A model generated the notes under the pieces. That model saw only the letters and a list, made by a program, of their open reading frames with translations, searched no databases and was not told the origin of the DNA. The position numbers and the translations under genes were made by a program. Of a stretch of DNA of 64,000 nt, positions 1 through 11,450 are shown piece after piece (the first letter of the stretch is position 1; each line of letters begins with the position of its first letter). The DNA comes from Symsagittifera roscoffensis (taxonomy: Eukaryota > Xenacoelomorpha > Acoela > Convolutidae), in NCBI RefSeq assembly GCF_963678635.1, contig NC_087063.1:75291617-75355616 (forward strand), in the 5' to 3' direction.

Positions 1-400
1 GAGCTTAAATTTGAAAAGATATTTCACCTGTGATCAATTTCCGTAATGTTATGAGGCTTTTAAAGATTGCCAGTTTGGCCATTTAGGGACAATTAACGCG
101 CGATATAATTTGCGCTTTTAACGCGTAAGCGGAGATTTAATATCTTAGAAATCGCTCCAAATTGGTTGAAAGCTTATTTGCCATAACTGATTTGTTACAA
201 GGAGCAAAATCTATTGTTTTGTACTTTATATGGCGTGTGGGGGGATGATTTTCATAGAAAGAAAATTCAATTTTTAGAAAAAAATGTTCGTTTAATTTTA
301 ATTAATTTAATTTTTTTATGTTCTTTATGATATTTCTGCTCCATAAACCTTAAAGGCAGTCGGAACATTCAGGGCTTCGCCCTGATACGAGCAGTCTTGT
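1..400 (+). repeat. Repeat A copy, cut by the window edge
   Basis: Member of a dispersed repeat of about 540 bp. Shared landmarks in the plus direction are a segment about drug-like spacing from TTTCACCTGTGATCA, the word TTAACGCGCGATATA, the segment TATATGGCGTGTGGGG near 229, and the end segment GGAACATTCAGGGCTTCG near 362. Other copies are at 16325-16890, 32790-33200, 37228-38375, 39461-39999 and 40003-40240. No reading frame is present, and I see no clear terminal inverted repeats. Confidence 0.8.
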
Positions 401-585
401 TGTACTTACATAGATGATTTCCCTTGCAATTATCGACTGTTGTTTTACAAGTAATCGAAATTTAATAAAATTGGATCCTGATTAATTTCCCCCCTTTAGT
501 CTTTGATTTAATTTGATTTCAGCGATCAGGTACCGGTCCAGCTTTAGCTACACAGTTTTTTGAACTATTTGTGGTTACGACTTAC

Positions 586-865
586 CATCAGGACTTGACT
601 TTTTCAGGTGTTGTGAAGTTAGATCAATTATTTCTGGTAATTTTTCCTCTATGTCGCTGTCGCCTGTTGTGCAGTCAACTAGAGGGGGTAGATCACCTTC
701 TTCGTCTGAGAGATGGAAGCCTGAAACTTCTTCGGCATTTTCGGTTCGAGGTTCATTTAAGTCTACAATGTCAACTAAATCCGGAAGATCAGAATAGTCG
801 TCATCTGAGTGGTCACTTTGGCTCGACTTGTGATCACATTTGTCGTCCACAAGGACCGTGTTGAT
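586..865 (-). CDS. Internal exon, acidic, with SUMO-interaction-like motifs (copy 1)
   Basis: I do not recognise the protein, but this looks like a genuine internal exon. On the minus strand it begins after a pyrimidine-rich acceptor (CCTTTTAG, AG at 866-867) and ends at a full donor consensus (G then GTAAGT, 580-585). It is open throughout in one frame, about 93 codons. The product is strongly acidic and serine-rich. Three similar short motifs follow one another: DLVDIVDL, LPPLVDC and EIIDLTS. The first and third fit the SUMO-interaction core (hydrophobic-hydrophobic-D-L-T/S-like, flanked by acids), as known in RNF4 and PIAS proteins. That function is inference. The rest of the gene was not found, so this may be an orphan exon carried by the duplication. 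A start at 850 would need a GTG codon, which supports an internal exon over a small gene. Confidence 0.55.
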
Positions 866-1778
866 CTAAAAGGATTTTCCATATAGCTGGAAACTCTCGG
901 AGAAACAAGTCGCACGCAACTTCGGCGCGACTGCTTGCCTCACCGAGCGCCCAAGGATTCTCTAATTGATTTAAATGGGTTCCCGAGACAAAAATTATTC
1001 ATTATAATCCTTTAAAGATGTAAAATTCAGACCCGACCACGGAATCGATTATATTGTCATTATAATCAATTATTTTTGAAAATATAATCGATCAGTAGCG
1101 GATTTAGGGGGGGGGAGGCGGACGCCCCCTCCTCAGGGATTCGACCCCCTACCGACCCAGAGGGTCCCCCTTTTTACTATTTTGAGATATCCATATTTGC
1201 TGAAGGACCCTAAAATGTTTTAAGGGCGCCTGTGGCGCCAACCTATACTAATTTTGAGGGGGGAGCGCGCGCTGAAAAAACGCGTCTTTTGCAGCCGAAA
1301 TTGGTCAAGCTGTGGTAATCCTGAAGCTAGAAGTCTAGTGAGAGCTCGTCCTCGCCCACTATCATTGCCATGGCAGGGGATCGATTACACGATCTGATGA
1401 TTTCTAAGTGAACACCTTACCACTATGGTAGGCGACTCTTTATAACAACAAATTCTGCCAATGATCTGAATAACGTGCACAAAAGACGATTTTAGACGTT
1501 ACTGTAAGGCTTTTTTTAAACAAAACCATGTAACATAATCATTAAAACATCAACAGTTTGAATTTTAAGGTGGCCAAATATTAAAACAAATTTTTTTATG
1601 AAATCTGTCGTCATCTGAGTGGATGTAAATCAGTTGATGTAATGGTGATGTAATCAGATGATTATATCTGAGTGGATGTAATAGTGTGGGTCTAAATCAA
1701 CAAAGAGTGTAAAAACGAGCTTGATCTAGACTCCAGGTCTATCTAAACTGAGCAGCCCTATTTACAACAAGAAATCGA
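866..1778. other. Non-coding stretch with a GC-rich repeat fragment
   Basis: I see no gene. Bases 1090-1330 are a GC-rich island starting GCGGATTTAGGGGG and containing GGCGCC words. A related but diverged sequence, starting GGGCGGATCTAGG, lies at 33725-33990, which suggests a dispersed repeat. The remainder is AT-rich and shared with copy 2 at 17478-18371. In copy 2 the GC-rich part lacks about 30 bases near the GGCGCC words. Confidence 0.5.
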
Positions 1779-1986
1779 GGCTCTTTTTCCTTCCCCCCCC
1801 CCCCCACCTCACACGAGCTTCAATTTTTTAGTGTAACGAGTGGTTTTACGAGGTTGAGTATGAAGATCAAATTTGTTTGTCGTGGCCTTATTAGTCTGTA
1901 TGTAAATTTTCATGAAAATCCGACAATGTGGTCAACAAATTTACATGTAAAAATTTGCAGGTGGGGGGGGGGAAGGAAAAAGAGCC
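1779..1986 (+). mobile_element. hAT-like MITE, 208 bp, with 8-bp target duplication
   Basis: The ends are inverted repeats beginning GGCTCTTTTTCCTTCCCC, and the element is flanked by the perfect 8-bp direct repeat GAAATCGA (1771-1778 and 1987-1994). Eight-base target duplications are typical of the hAT superfamily. It is too short to code for a transposase. A second copy, in the opposite orientation and with a different target duplication, sits at 18380-18581 in the paralogous block. Confidence 0.85.
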
Positions 1987-2068
1987 GAAATCGATTATGA
2001 TCCATTTAAAATTCATTATGATCCTAATATTTTTTATGTCGAAATAATCCATTATAATCGTATATAAT

Positions 2069-3074
2069 CCTGTAAAAATGAATTATAATCTTAATAATTT
2101 TTGTGTCAAAATAAACAAAAGCCATTATAACCGATCACAATCCATTATAATGGTTTTTTGCGAGAGTTTATTCCTGCAATTAACATTTGTTCTTATTTCC
2201 TGTTTATTGCAATTGCTACGTATTACGATTTATAAATTTATCTTTTTTGTCTCTATTTTTCCAATTCATTGAAGTTCAACATTTCAATTTACTGTTTGTT
2301 TTTGCATGAACGGTGGCAGGGGGAATAAATTAAGGGAAGAATTGGGGAGGGAGATTGAATGGTTGTTAAATCAAATCAAGTTAAATCATCTCCCCATTTT
2401 TAATTCCCTCATTTTACTCCCCAAGCTTAACCCCCTCCCCAGTTTTACCCCCCCCCCCCCCCCCCCCCCCTGCTCCTCAGTTTATCCTTTCACCCAGTAT
2501 ACCCCCTCTCTCTCTCAGTTTCACTACAACCGCCATTCGCCCTCCTCCTATAGTAGAACCCCAAATTCTACCATTAAATAAATCTCTCCCCCCCCCCCCC
2601 TGTTTAGCTATTGGAGGGGGCGAATGGCGGTTGTAGTGAAACTGAGAGGGAGAGGGGGTCTACTGGGTGGAATGGTAAACTGAGGAGGGGGTTAAGCTTG
2701 GGGAGTAAAATGAGGGAATTAAAAATGGGGAGATGATTTAACTTGATTTGATTTAACAACCATTCAATCTCCCTCCCCAATTCTTCCCTTAATTTATTCC
2801 CCCTGCCACCGTTCAAACCCTACACCCCCCGTTCATGCAAAAACAAACAGTAAATTGAAATGTTGAACTTCAATGAATTGGAAAAATAGAGACAAAAAAG
2901 ATAAGTTTATAAAACGTAATACGTAGCAATTGCACTAAACAGGAAATAAGAACAAATGTTAATTGCAGGAATAAACTCTCGCAAAAAACCATTATAATAA
3001 ATTATGATTGGTTATAATGGCTTTTGTTTATATTGACACAAAAATTATTAAGATTATAATTCATTTTTGACAGG
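2069..3074. repeat. Foldback element, about 1 kb palindrome
   Basis: The left half (2069-2560) is repeated as its reverse complement in the right half (2615-3074). Both ends start CCTGTmAAAAATGAATTAT (m = A, or CA on the right arm). The arms pass through long C or G runs near the centre. Small open frames on both strands here are mirror images of one another and are not genes. Compared with copy 2, the inner part of the palindrome is missing. Confidence 0.9.
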
Positions 3075-4554
3075 ACTGTTAAGGCCTTACTGATAACTCC
3101 GCTTCTACTCGCAGAAACCACATTATGTGCGTTTTCTTCTCATTTTAATGATAGTACAAAATTGATAACTGAATAACAACACCTGTGTGACGTCATCCCA
3201 CCAGGGTTCCTCGCTTTCCGAGTTCGAATCTATCGTCGCCGATGAATTTTTTCCCGCTCGTCCAACTAATGCGTGCAGCCACGAGAACATAACTGCGTAA
3301 CATGTGATATTTAGCAGGAGTCGAGCGGACTAACTGAGTCGAGCAGATTTTATCGACACTTGATTTGTTTGTTCGGGGAGGAAAGTTGAAATGTTTTGGA
3401 TTCAATAGCCAATATTGGGTGGTGCTTTTTATAACACGATTTTGATGAACGTTTATGGTTAGCACAATTTTGATATCATATCCATTAAAACTGAGAATAT
3501 TTATCGTGCAAAAATTATGATCAACCTTGATTGGCCAAATTCGGATAATTGGACATAAGTTACACGAATGACTGCAAAAATTACATCTGACTCGTGCGCT
3601 CAATTCGACAACTAAATAATAAGGAGCTAGACCCTTTTCGGGCTTTTATTGATTTCGCACCTGTGCTTTTTATTGATTATGCTTTGAACAAAAAAGTGTC
3701 TCTCAGACGGGATTATCATAAAAAAGTAAGCAGTTTTTAACTGATTAGATTGTCTGATATGCAGTAAAAACAAGTTATTTATTCATTATACGACGCCAGA
3801 ATTAAGACAACGAATATGCTAGATAGAGTTTCTTTTGCAACAAACGGTCGTGCAGATAAATCAGATAATGATAAAGAGCGTAGAAAGATAGACTAGACAA
3901 AGAAAACCAACTAGATGCTTACGAAATTGTTGTTTGAACAGATACGATCCAGACTCTTAACTAAATACCATTTAAGCAAGCATATCAAATAATCACGGAC
4001 TCAAGGTTGAATAGTTTTTGAAGGTTTGCAAAGCTATACTTATGCCTTTTTCCAATCTATTGAAAAGGCGAATAAAAAACTTGAATTTCTATTCATGGAT
4101 GATATTATTTTCCGTCAAATTGGTACACATGTACATGTAAACCGCGTGACACTCAGACGTTGATATATATAGCAAAATAGTTGCTTGAGTTTGGAATAAA
4201 TGGTAGTGCAACTGCAGCAGATATAAATAAACGCAGAATTACATTTCTAGGAACTTTGTTGTGTATTTTGCGGAGTTACATGCGGGAGTAAGGAGCTGTT
4301 CTCCTGCCAGAAGGTCCAAATGACATAAAATTAAAATCATTGGCGAGTTTTTGGCATTAAAGTGATTACCAGGAAATCTAACATTTCAGTGAAACAAAAG
4401 AAAAAGAAGTGGACAATTTTATAACAATGAATTTCAAATTTTTTCCAAAATTTTATCTGTTTCTTTATGCCCAAGTTTCTTTGAAAAATTTCAGTTTGCA
4501 AGCATGTTGCTTAGAAAATATTGAGACATCCCACATCGAATTTTAGGCATACGC
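3075..4554. other. Non-coding unique sequence of the duplicated block
   Basis: Shared almost base for base with 19927-21420. An open frame on the minus strand (3193-3603) is also present in copy 2, but with a changed C-terminal part and frame, so it does not look conserved as protein. I see no domain in it. The rest is AT-rich with no support for a gene. Confidence 0.6.
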
Positions 4555-5330
4555 AATCAATTATAAAGGGTTAATAGGTGATGATTTTTTGACGATTATA
4601 ATTGATTATAATTACCAAAATTGGGTGTTTGAAGGATTTATAATCGATTACAATTGTGATTTTTTCCAAGAGATTATAATCTATTATAATCGATTATAAT
4701 TGATTACAGTTTATACCAAGAAACTCTTTTAAACAAATTATAATCTATTATAATCTATTATTTTGTAAGAATTTTGTAACGCCAAACAGACAATTTAATT
4801 AAATCCCATGGGTTAATATTTTTCTCTCAATAACAAAATCTCTAAGAGCGAGATGTCTTGTCACAGTTTGGTTCATCTGAACACAAAGTTTTACCACAAA
4901 ACAAAAGCTTGCTAGAGATCCCTTCGTATTAGTTGAAAGATTCTTTGGTTTAGTTTCATGATTTACTCGAAAAACTTATTTGTCTCATAAAATAAGCAAA
5001 TCGGATGCAAGGTCGGAGACAAAATGGGCAAACAACAGGATTTATAACTGATTATAATTGATTCTACTGGATCTTTGTGAGTCACTAAGTAAAACTTAGG
5101 CGCAACATATGAATTAGAAACTGCGATAAAAATGATCGATTACAATCGATTACAATTGTATCGATGGATCAATAATCAATATAAACGATAAAAAAGTATT
5201 ATAATTGATTATAATTTGAGTTTAAAAAGATTATAATAGATTACTAAATGATTAAAACTATTTTTATCCCAATTTTAGCAAGATTAATACTAAATTCATG
5301 ATATAATCGATTATTAGGCTTGAAACTCGA
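4555..5330. repeat. AT-rich array of 10-bp palindromic words
   Basis: Many copies of the word GATTATAATC and close variants occur, often exactly 10 bases apart, for example at 4672, 4682, 4692 and 4702. Two adjacent words form the self-complementary TTATAATCGATTATAA. Similar clusters are at 2040-2160, 8160-8660, 19380-19620, 21420-21600, 21880-22090 and 23340-23460. There is no coding potential. Confidence 0.75.
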
Positions 5331-5744
5331 TGCGGGTGGTGGGCTGACCAAAACTTTATTCATATAATTTCCATCATTTGATTTTACAAAAACAAAAAAT
5401 TTCAAAAAACGTGAAAACAACCGAACCTTGAACATTTATTTTGCAGCAAAGAAAGAAATCGAAGTGCACCCCATATAACATTAAAATATCTTAAGCTAAA
5501 AATGTTCGCTTTGCTTTTCAAAACTAAGCGACGTTCATCGTAACATCTTGGCAATTTGAAACGATCCTGATGTATTTAGTTTTTAGCTAGTAGATTAATT
5601 AATAATTCTTAGTAGACGTAAACACTGCATGCGATCTCTGTGGAATATTTCAAACTCAACTGTTTCATAGAAAGAGGTCATTTTCAATAACTCTTAGTTT
5701 ATAAGTATAGAAAACATTATCAAAAACTCAAATTACTAGGAAAG

Positions 5745-5960
5745 TCCATATGCTTGTCTCGAAAGAGTCTTGGACATAGGCAACGCTTTTTTAATTTTTC
5801 TGATTGTTTCTTGTACTATTGAATCTCTTAACATGACCTGGATTAAGAGGGTTAAGGTCATGTTAAAGGATTCGATAGTAAACGAAAAAATCAGAAAATT
5901 TTAAAAAGCTTTGCTTATGTCCACGATTCTTTCGAGAAAAGCATATGGACTTTCCTAATA
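5745..5960. repeat. Short palindrome, about 215 bp (copy 1 state)
   Basis: The left arm, from GGAAAGTCCATATGCTT, is mirrored by the right arm ending GCATATGGACTTTCC, with the centre near 5850. In the paralogous block the same centre carries a far longer palindrome (21984-23461). This copy therefore probably shows the older, shorter state. Confidence 0.85.
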
Positions 5961-7608
5961 CTCAAAAGTGAAAATTTTTTATTTTAATGAGAAAAGTAGT
6001 TAATGGTTAACCAGTAAAAGTAGTTAATGGAAAATAGCCTGTAAAATAGTTAATGGTTTTTAGTGGACGTAAAAACTGCATGCGGTCTCTGTGGAGTGAG
6101 TCAAACTTAACCGTTTAATCGAAAATTGTCAATTTGCAGTAAATCTTGGTTTTTAATAAAAAAGGAAACATTTTAGAATGCTCAAATTCTCATTGTCATA
6201 GAAACTTTTCTCTTTTGATTATTAGGAAAACCCATATGCTTTTCTCGAAGGAGTTTTAGATATAGGCAAGGCTTTTTAAAAATTGTTTGGTGTTTCTTAT
6301 TGTATCGAATCCCTTAAAACGACCTTATGTTGATTGTTTGAGTTTTTGACTTTCTTTTGTGAACACGCTCATTCGGCGACGTTCGATGTAACTTCAAGCT
6401 GGTTCCCTTCAATGTGTAATTATGGGGGGAAAATGAGAAGTTATGGAAATGAAAGCTAAAAACTAATGTTTCATCACAACATATGCACGGTGCGACCTCT
6501 TCACAGTTTTGAGTCAGTTTCGCTCCAGCTAGGCGGATACATTATAATGAAGTTCAGTTTGCATCAGAGTGATGGATTTATCACTGCAGGCTGGACTGTT
6601 TCACGGTTGTTTTTATCACAAATATCGGAATATTTACAAAAAATAATGCTTCACAACAAGCTAGATCGTTTCATATTTTTTTTCAAAAAAAAAAACTGAA
6701 AAATAAAACTAAATTAGCACGCATGTGCTTTTGCATTTGTATAATTGCAGCAACTGCATACCACGAAAGTCAATAAACAATCGATAAATACTATGGTAAT
6801 TTTGCATAAATATTGCTGCGTTCATAAGATTCTTCAAGAAAATTTCCTGGAAAGAGAATATTTTAAAAGCTAAATTGTGCTGTTTTTTTAAAATTTTTTA
6901 GCTTAAAAAGTCTAATTAACAAACCTATTGAAATATCAACTAGAAAATTATAAAGAATTTGTTGAAAATTAAAAAAAAAAATCTCGTGGTAAGTTAAAAC
7001 AAAAAAAGATGAAGTAAGGAGTAGATTTTCTCCTTCTGTTAGTTTTTCGTTTAGTTTCATTTACAAACTCAAAAACTTTTCCAACATAAACGGAAATATA
7101 AAATCTTAATGATTTTCAAAAACATACGTTTTCATAGAAAACTTTTAAAATCCTCTAAATGCACGACAATAAAATTATAATGTACATCAAAATTTTCAAT
7201 TTCAAGTAGTAGTAGCTTCAAACTGTTAAATTTTTCCATAAAAACGAGGGCTGTCTTCAGGAACGATGCAATGCTACGGTCTCTTATGACACAGACTACA
7301 GCGAACTACAACCACAACTTCATTAAAATGCTTTGCAATTGACGGAAAATTCGTTGCCCTAGCAAATTTTTTCAAAGCATGCTTTGACTTTTTCGCTGGT
7401 CATTTTCTAGTCCTTTCTGTGTCTTCGTTTGACCGAATTTTTCCCCTTGAGTTTGGATTTATAAAGTGTCCAGCTTTTCCCCCCATTTGCTAGTGGATTC
7501 TAGCGTTTCTCGTTTTATTGTCAGAGCAACCGTTCCTCTTCAAAGTTGTTCATTGTAACTTTTTCTCTCTTGCTGTGTCTTTAGCAGTCCAATTGTAATC
7601 ATTAGATC
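5961..7608. other. Non-coding end of duplication copy 1
   Basis: Matches 23465-25720. Bases 6650-7130 are single-copy here but tandemly doubled in copy 2. Bases 7390-7600 hold one or two units of a degenerate repeat around TTCTCGTTTTATTGTCAGAGC that is more numerous at 25500-26110. Open frames at 6466-6699 and 6863-7060 are not preserved in copy 2 and are taken as chance. Confidence 0.6.
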
Positions 7609-7808
7609 NNNNNNNNNNNNNNNNNNNNNNNNNNNNNNNNNNNNNNNNNNNNNNNNNNNNNNNNNNNNNNNNNNNNNNNNNNNNNNNNNNNNNNNNNNNN
7701 NNNNNNNNNNNNNNNNNNNNNNNNNNNNNNNNNNNNNNNNNNNNNNNNNNNNNNNNNNNNNNNNNNNNNNNNNNNNNNNNNNNNNNNNNNNNNNNNNNNN
7801 NNNNNNNN
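7609..7808. other. Assembly gap, 200 N
   Basis: A run of exactly 200 N, the same length as the gap at 47729-47928, so the number is a placeholder and the true distance is unknown. The open frame spanning it is an artefact. Confidence 0.99.
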
Positions 7809-8139
7809 TTTTATCGATGCTAAACAGCACTTTAAACCCGTTCAATTGAAATACTAACTTCTCACACGACAGCTCGCAATAACAGACAACTCGCAATTCT
7901 TAAGGAAAGTGACATCTCGCAAAAACAAGGAAATAATCGAAATTACCTTTTAAATAAAAAACATATAAAAATTAGCGACAAGAACTAAATTTAAGTGAAG
8001 CAGAGCGGAGTGGGACAAATAGTCGCTAACATACAGCACCGCGTTTTAATGTGTTTGTTTAAACTTTGCCGGTTTTGTTTTGTTACGACTTTTTTTGTTA
8101 CTTTGTCGCGAAGTGTCTTTTTGTGAGATTTTGCGCATC

Positions 8140-8770
8140 CAGTTTCAAGCGTTAATTATCGATTATTCAATAATTTTAGTACCAATCTTATAAAAATGAA
8201 ATCAAATTATAATCATTTTAGAAACATTTTAATCGATTATAATCAAATAATAATCAATTTAGCTTTCGATACAATTATAACTGATTTGAATCGATTATTT
8301 TCATACCAATTTCATTTCTAAATCATTTGTTATCAAACAAAAAATTGGTAACTTTAGTACGAATCTTATACAATTGAAATCAAATCATAATCATTTTTGA
8401 TACATTTTAATCGATTATAATCAAATAATAATCAATTTAGCTTTCGATACAATTATAACTGATTTGAATCGATTATTTTCATACAAATTTCTAATTCATT
8501 TGTTTTCCAAGAAAAAATTGGTAATTTTAGTACGAGTCTTATAAAATTGAAATCAAATCATAATAATTTTTTATACATTTTAATCGATTATAATCAAATA
8601 ATAATCAATTTAGTTTTCGATACAATTATAACTGATTTAAATCGATTTTTTTTATGCCAATTTCTAATTCATTTGTTTTGCATCAAAAAGACTTTACAAT
8701 TGACTAAAAACGATTATCTTTTGTCTGACCATTTTGTCTTCGACCTTGCATCTGATTTGCTTTTTTATGA
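8140..8770 (-). repeat. Inverted relative of 4985-5330 containing a 3-unit tandem repeat
   Basis: Read on the minus strand, the ends match the duplicated block: CGCATCCAGTTTCAAG at 8147 mirrors the segment near 5330, and CGACCTTGCATCTGATTTGC near 8742 mirrors the segment near 5010. Between them a unit of about 175 bp starting near AATTTTAGTAC is repeated at 8172, 8350 and 8523. The units are rich in AATCGATTATAATC words. Confidence 0.75.
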
Positions 8771-9920
8771 TGTTGGCTTATGTAAAACACGGGAAAATTG
8801 TTTTAAAATTTTTCAAATCAATTCATGTTTATGACTTTGTTTTTCATTTCTTCTCAATTAGACTTGTTTCACATTTAAAAGTTTCATCACCAAGAATCAG
8901 CACATTGCTTTAGTTTCATTATTTATTGAGAAGAGTTATTTTCAACTTGTATCTTTTTTGTCCGAGTTGTCTCACGTTACGAGTTGTCTTTTGTTAAAAA
9001 ATGCTTTGTGTTACGAATCGTCTTATGTTATAATTTTGTCTTTTTTGCGCGGGTTGTTGCTGCACTTCTAATTCGTTGTTAAATATGTTTAACTACCTTG
9101 TTGTTTTGTTTAAAAAAATTTGTTAGGAGTCAAGAATTGTGGAGCAAGATGCGAACGGTTTTTTAAAAAAAATGAGTTTTTTGTTTTCAATATGGTTCTT
9201 TATCAAGTTGGACATTTTTTCCTTGATCTTATAAAAGTGAATATTAGAATTTTAGTGACATTCGATTTTATTTAAGGTATGAAATTCAAATTTTTACAGA
9301 GCTTTGCAACTAATACGCCAAATAGGGTAAACTCTAAAAACTGCAATAGATTTGAGTGTTTTGAACGGTGTTTTCTATGATTTGAGTGGTTTTTTAAAAA
9401 AAATTTGGAACGACTCGTACATCAAGCGTTTTGCAGCCGAACTGTGCTTTCAATAGGCGCACAATTTGTTTGGCGTCTTTATGTTCCTGGTTTGAAAAGA
9501 CATTTTCAAAATTTCCGTAGATTTCGCGTTCAAATAGCTGTGACCTAATTTTGTCCGGACATCTGTTTTGTCGCGGATTCCACAATAAGAAAATGTAGCT
9601 AGTTGTTTTTGATTTCACAACTCCGCAAAATGAAAGCTGATTCCGCAAACATAAGTCGGTCGTAGTTTTTCATGTTATTCTGAAGAAAACCAGTTCTTTG
9701 GTGAACAGTTACGAGTTATAGCTAAATTTATTAAGCAAATGCGGTATTTAAGAGCAAGGATTAAAATATCTATAGTGAAATGCAATAACAAATCTTAAAA
9801 CATTATTCAAGTAAAGTGCGGATGTATCCCTGTAGTGTGTGCAAAAATGAAAATTTTACAAAATGTTTCAGCATTATAACCCATGAAATACTTTACCTCA
9901 GTTTGTTTTCATTTTTTTCA
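8771..9920. other. Stretch without a recognisable gene
   Basis: AT-rich. Words of the type GCGGATTCCGCAA occur near 9390-9650 and again at 10200-10520, some of them short palindromes. The open frame at 9394-9648 (minus) is built partly from these words, and I see no domain in it. Confidence 0.5.
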
Positions 9921-10075
9921 GTATTTGAGATCGGAAAGGTGTTCATTTTTTTTGTATTGGAGATTGACAATTGTTCATTTTTTCAGTATCTGAGATTGAA
10001 AAGGTGTTCATTCTTTTTGTATTTGAGATCAGAAAATTGTTCATTTTTTCAGTATTTAAGATCGTGAGGGTGTAA
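9921..10075 (+). repeat. Tandem repeat, about 34-bp unit, 5 copies
   Basis: Units begin GTATTTGAGATCGG or close variants and contain TTGTTCATTTTTTCA. They start near 9921, 9954, 9988, 10018 and 10052. The small open frame across them simply repeats the unit, so it is not a gene. Confidence 0.8.
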
Positions 10076-10559
10076 TTATTTTAGTATTTGAGGTTTAGCT
10101 GGTTAGTTCAAACTGCTGGTAGTAACTGAGCTTGAACTGTTGGACAGTTTTTGACCCACCAAAAATTATATTATAACTTAAATTTCAAGACGTAACCTTA
10201 TATGTTACTGGAATCTACTAACAAAATACTGATTCCACTTACAATTTGCGGATTCCCGTTTACTGTAGCGGGTTACACATAAGTTTAATTTTACGATACC
10301 TATATTTTGTTTACTTGTTTGTGGATTCCACAAATTGTTACGGATCCCCAAATAATGTTGCGGATTTCGCAAATTTGTCTGTTTTTGGTGCAATTTTGAG
10401 CGGCACAATGTTTTAGCTATTTGTTTGTGAATCAAAACAGCGAAGAAGATCAGAGAAAAGTAACAATGGTGCGGATTCCGCAAAAAATCTGATTGTGGTC
10501 TGTTGCGGAATCCGTTCACAAGTCACAAAATGCATAGTTTGGCATCGTAGTGAACTAAC

Positions 10560-10803
10560 CAATCGATAATTTGGCGTCCATGCGTAGAAAGCATAATCCA
10601 GTTTTCAACGTAGTACAGGACATCAACATTTTTAGGCACCAGAGCTCCACACATGAAAGATGTGGCGTAGAAAAGGGGCATGCACTGCAGGAACCGTATT
10701 TCCATCATTGCTGGTTTCTTCACTCCAGCCTTCTGTTCAGCTGCAGTTCCAGGTAACGAATAGGAGAGTCCTAAAATGTGTCCCTTACAAATTTTCATTT
10801 TTT
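10560..10803 (-). CDS. Candidate internal exon of a membrane protein
   Basis: Open for 244 bases on the minus strand between a good acceptor (CCTGTCAG, AG at 10804-10805) and a fair donor (G then GTTAGT, 10554-10559). The product is coding-like, with two hydrophobic stretches and the segment VDVLYYVENWIML. By eye that segment and its surroundings resemble TMEM164-type proteins, where a similar EIYYIQH-like stretch follows a membrane helix, but the likeness is weak and no catalytic residues can be checked. The plus-strand frames here are shadows. Neighbouring exons were not found, so this may be a relic. Confidence 0.35.
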
Positions 10804-11450
10804 CTGACAGGTTTCAGGTTTTAATTGCAAATATGTTACTGCATTCTTCAAAAACAATTGAAGTAAATACATTTATTTTACATTTTATAAAAGGTAAAAA
10901 AAATGTATTATTTTACCTTTTTGTAAAAGTTTCCGATTTGGTTTTTTATTTTACCTTTTCGTAAAAGCATTTAGGGCCATGATCATGGTGTTTAACTTAT
11001 GGGACGGAGTGAGAAATCTCCCCCCCCCCATTATCAATTTAGGAGGGAGATCGTTCGTTTAACTTCAAAGGGGGAGATTATTCCCATGATATAATAAGGG
11101 GTGATTGTTCACAAGGGCCAACTTATGTTTATGATTTAAAAAATGGCTGAATTAAAAAGAAACTGATTGCGGAGACTGAAAAAAAATGCGGGCAAAAATT
11201 TAGTCCTTGGAACAAATTAAAAACAAAAAAAACCTGCTAACCTTTTTCTCATCCAGACATCAATCGTGAGGACATTGTAAAAAAATCAAATTAACTTTTT
11301 GTTTTTGCTAATGAAAAAATAAGTTTCAATCACTGACAATCAATTCACATTTTTTGTTCAAAAAAAAGAAGCTAAGTTTTCTGCGGTGCCGATAATTATA
11401 CTCCGTATGATTATTCCCCTGTTTCGAATCAAATTCCTGACTTTTTAACT
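10804..11450. other. Stretch without a recognisable gene
   Basis: AT-rich. Near 10890-10970 a short word AAAAGGTAAAA/TTTTACCTTTT recurs in both orientations. C-rich and G-rich patches lie near 11010-11080. Bases 11420-11450 resemble the start of repeat A interrupted by the next element. Confidence 0.5.

Larger units (their letters stand above)
1..7600 (+). repeat. Segmental duplication, copy 1
   Basis: This block is repeated in the same orientation at 16479-25715. Matching landmarks run in order: the opening bases (1 and 16479), the acidic exon (586 and 17066), the GC-rich segment (1090 and 17705), a foldback (2069 and about 18676), a long conserved stretch (3070-5220 and 19910-22080), and the stretch before the N gap (7250-7600 and 25375-25720). 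Long runs differ by only a few percent by eye. Length differences come from a few discrete events listed separately. The left end is cut by the window edge: copy 2 extends further left into repeat A (16325-16478). The right end of the match falls at the assembly gap. Confidence 0.93.

Noticed and set aside
2306-2816. Matching open frames on plus and minus strands starting MNGGRGNKLREE
   Set aside because: They are mirror images produced by the palindrome 2069-3074 and run into homopolymer C; not a gene.
3190-3250. tRNA-like B-box GAGTTCGAATC, possible SINE head (also at 20085)
   Set aside because: No acceptor stem, no convincing A-box at the right spacing and no SINE tail; left out as a feature.
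3193-3603. Open frame of 136 codons on the minus strand, also seen at 19987-20466
   Set aside because: Copy 2 has indels that change the C-terminus and there is no domain or codon-like pattern; conservation is explained by the recent duplication.
7540-7896. 118-codon frame across the N gap
   Set aside because: Most of it is undefined sequence; artefact of the 200-N placeholder.
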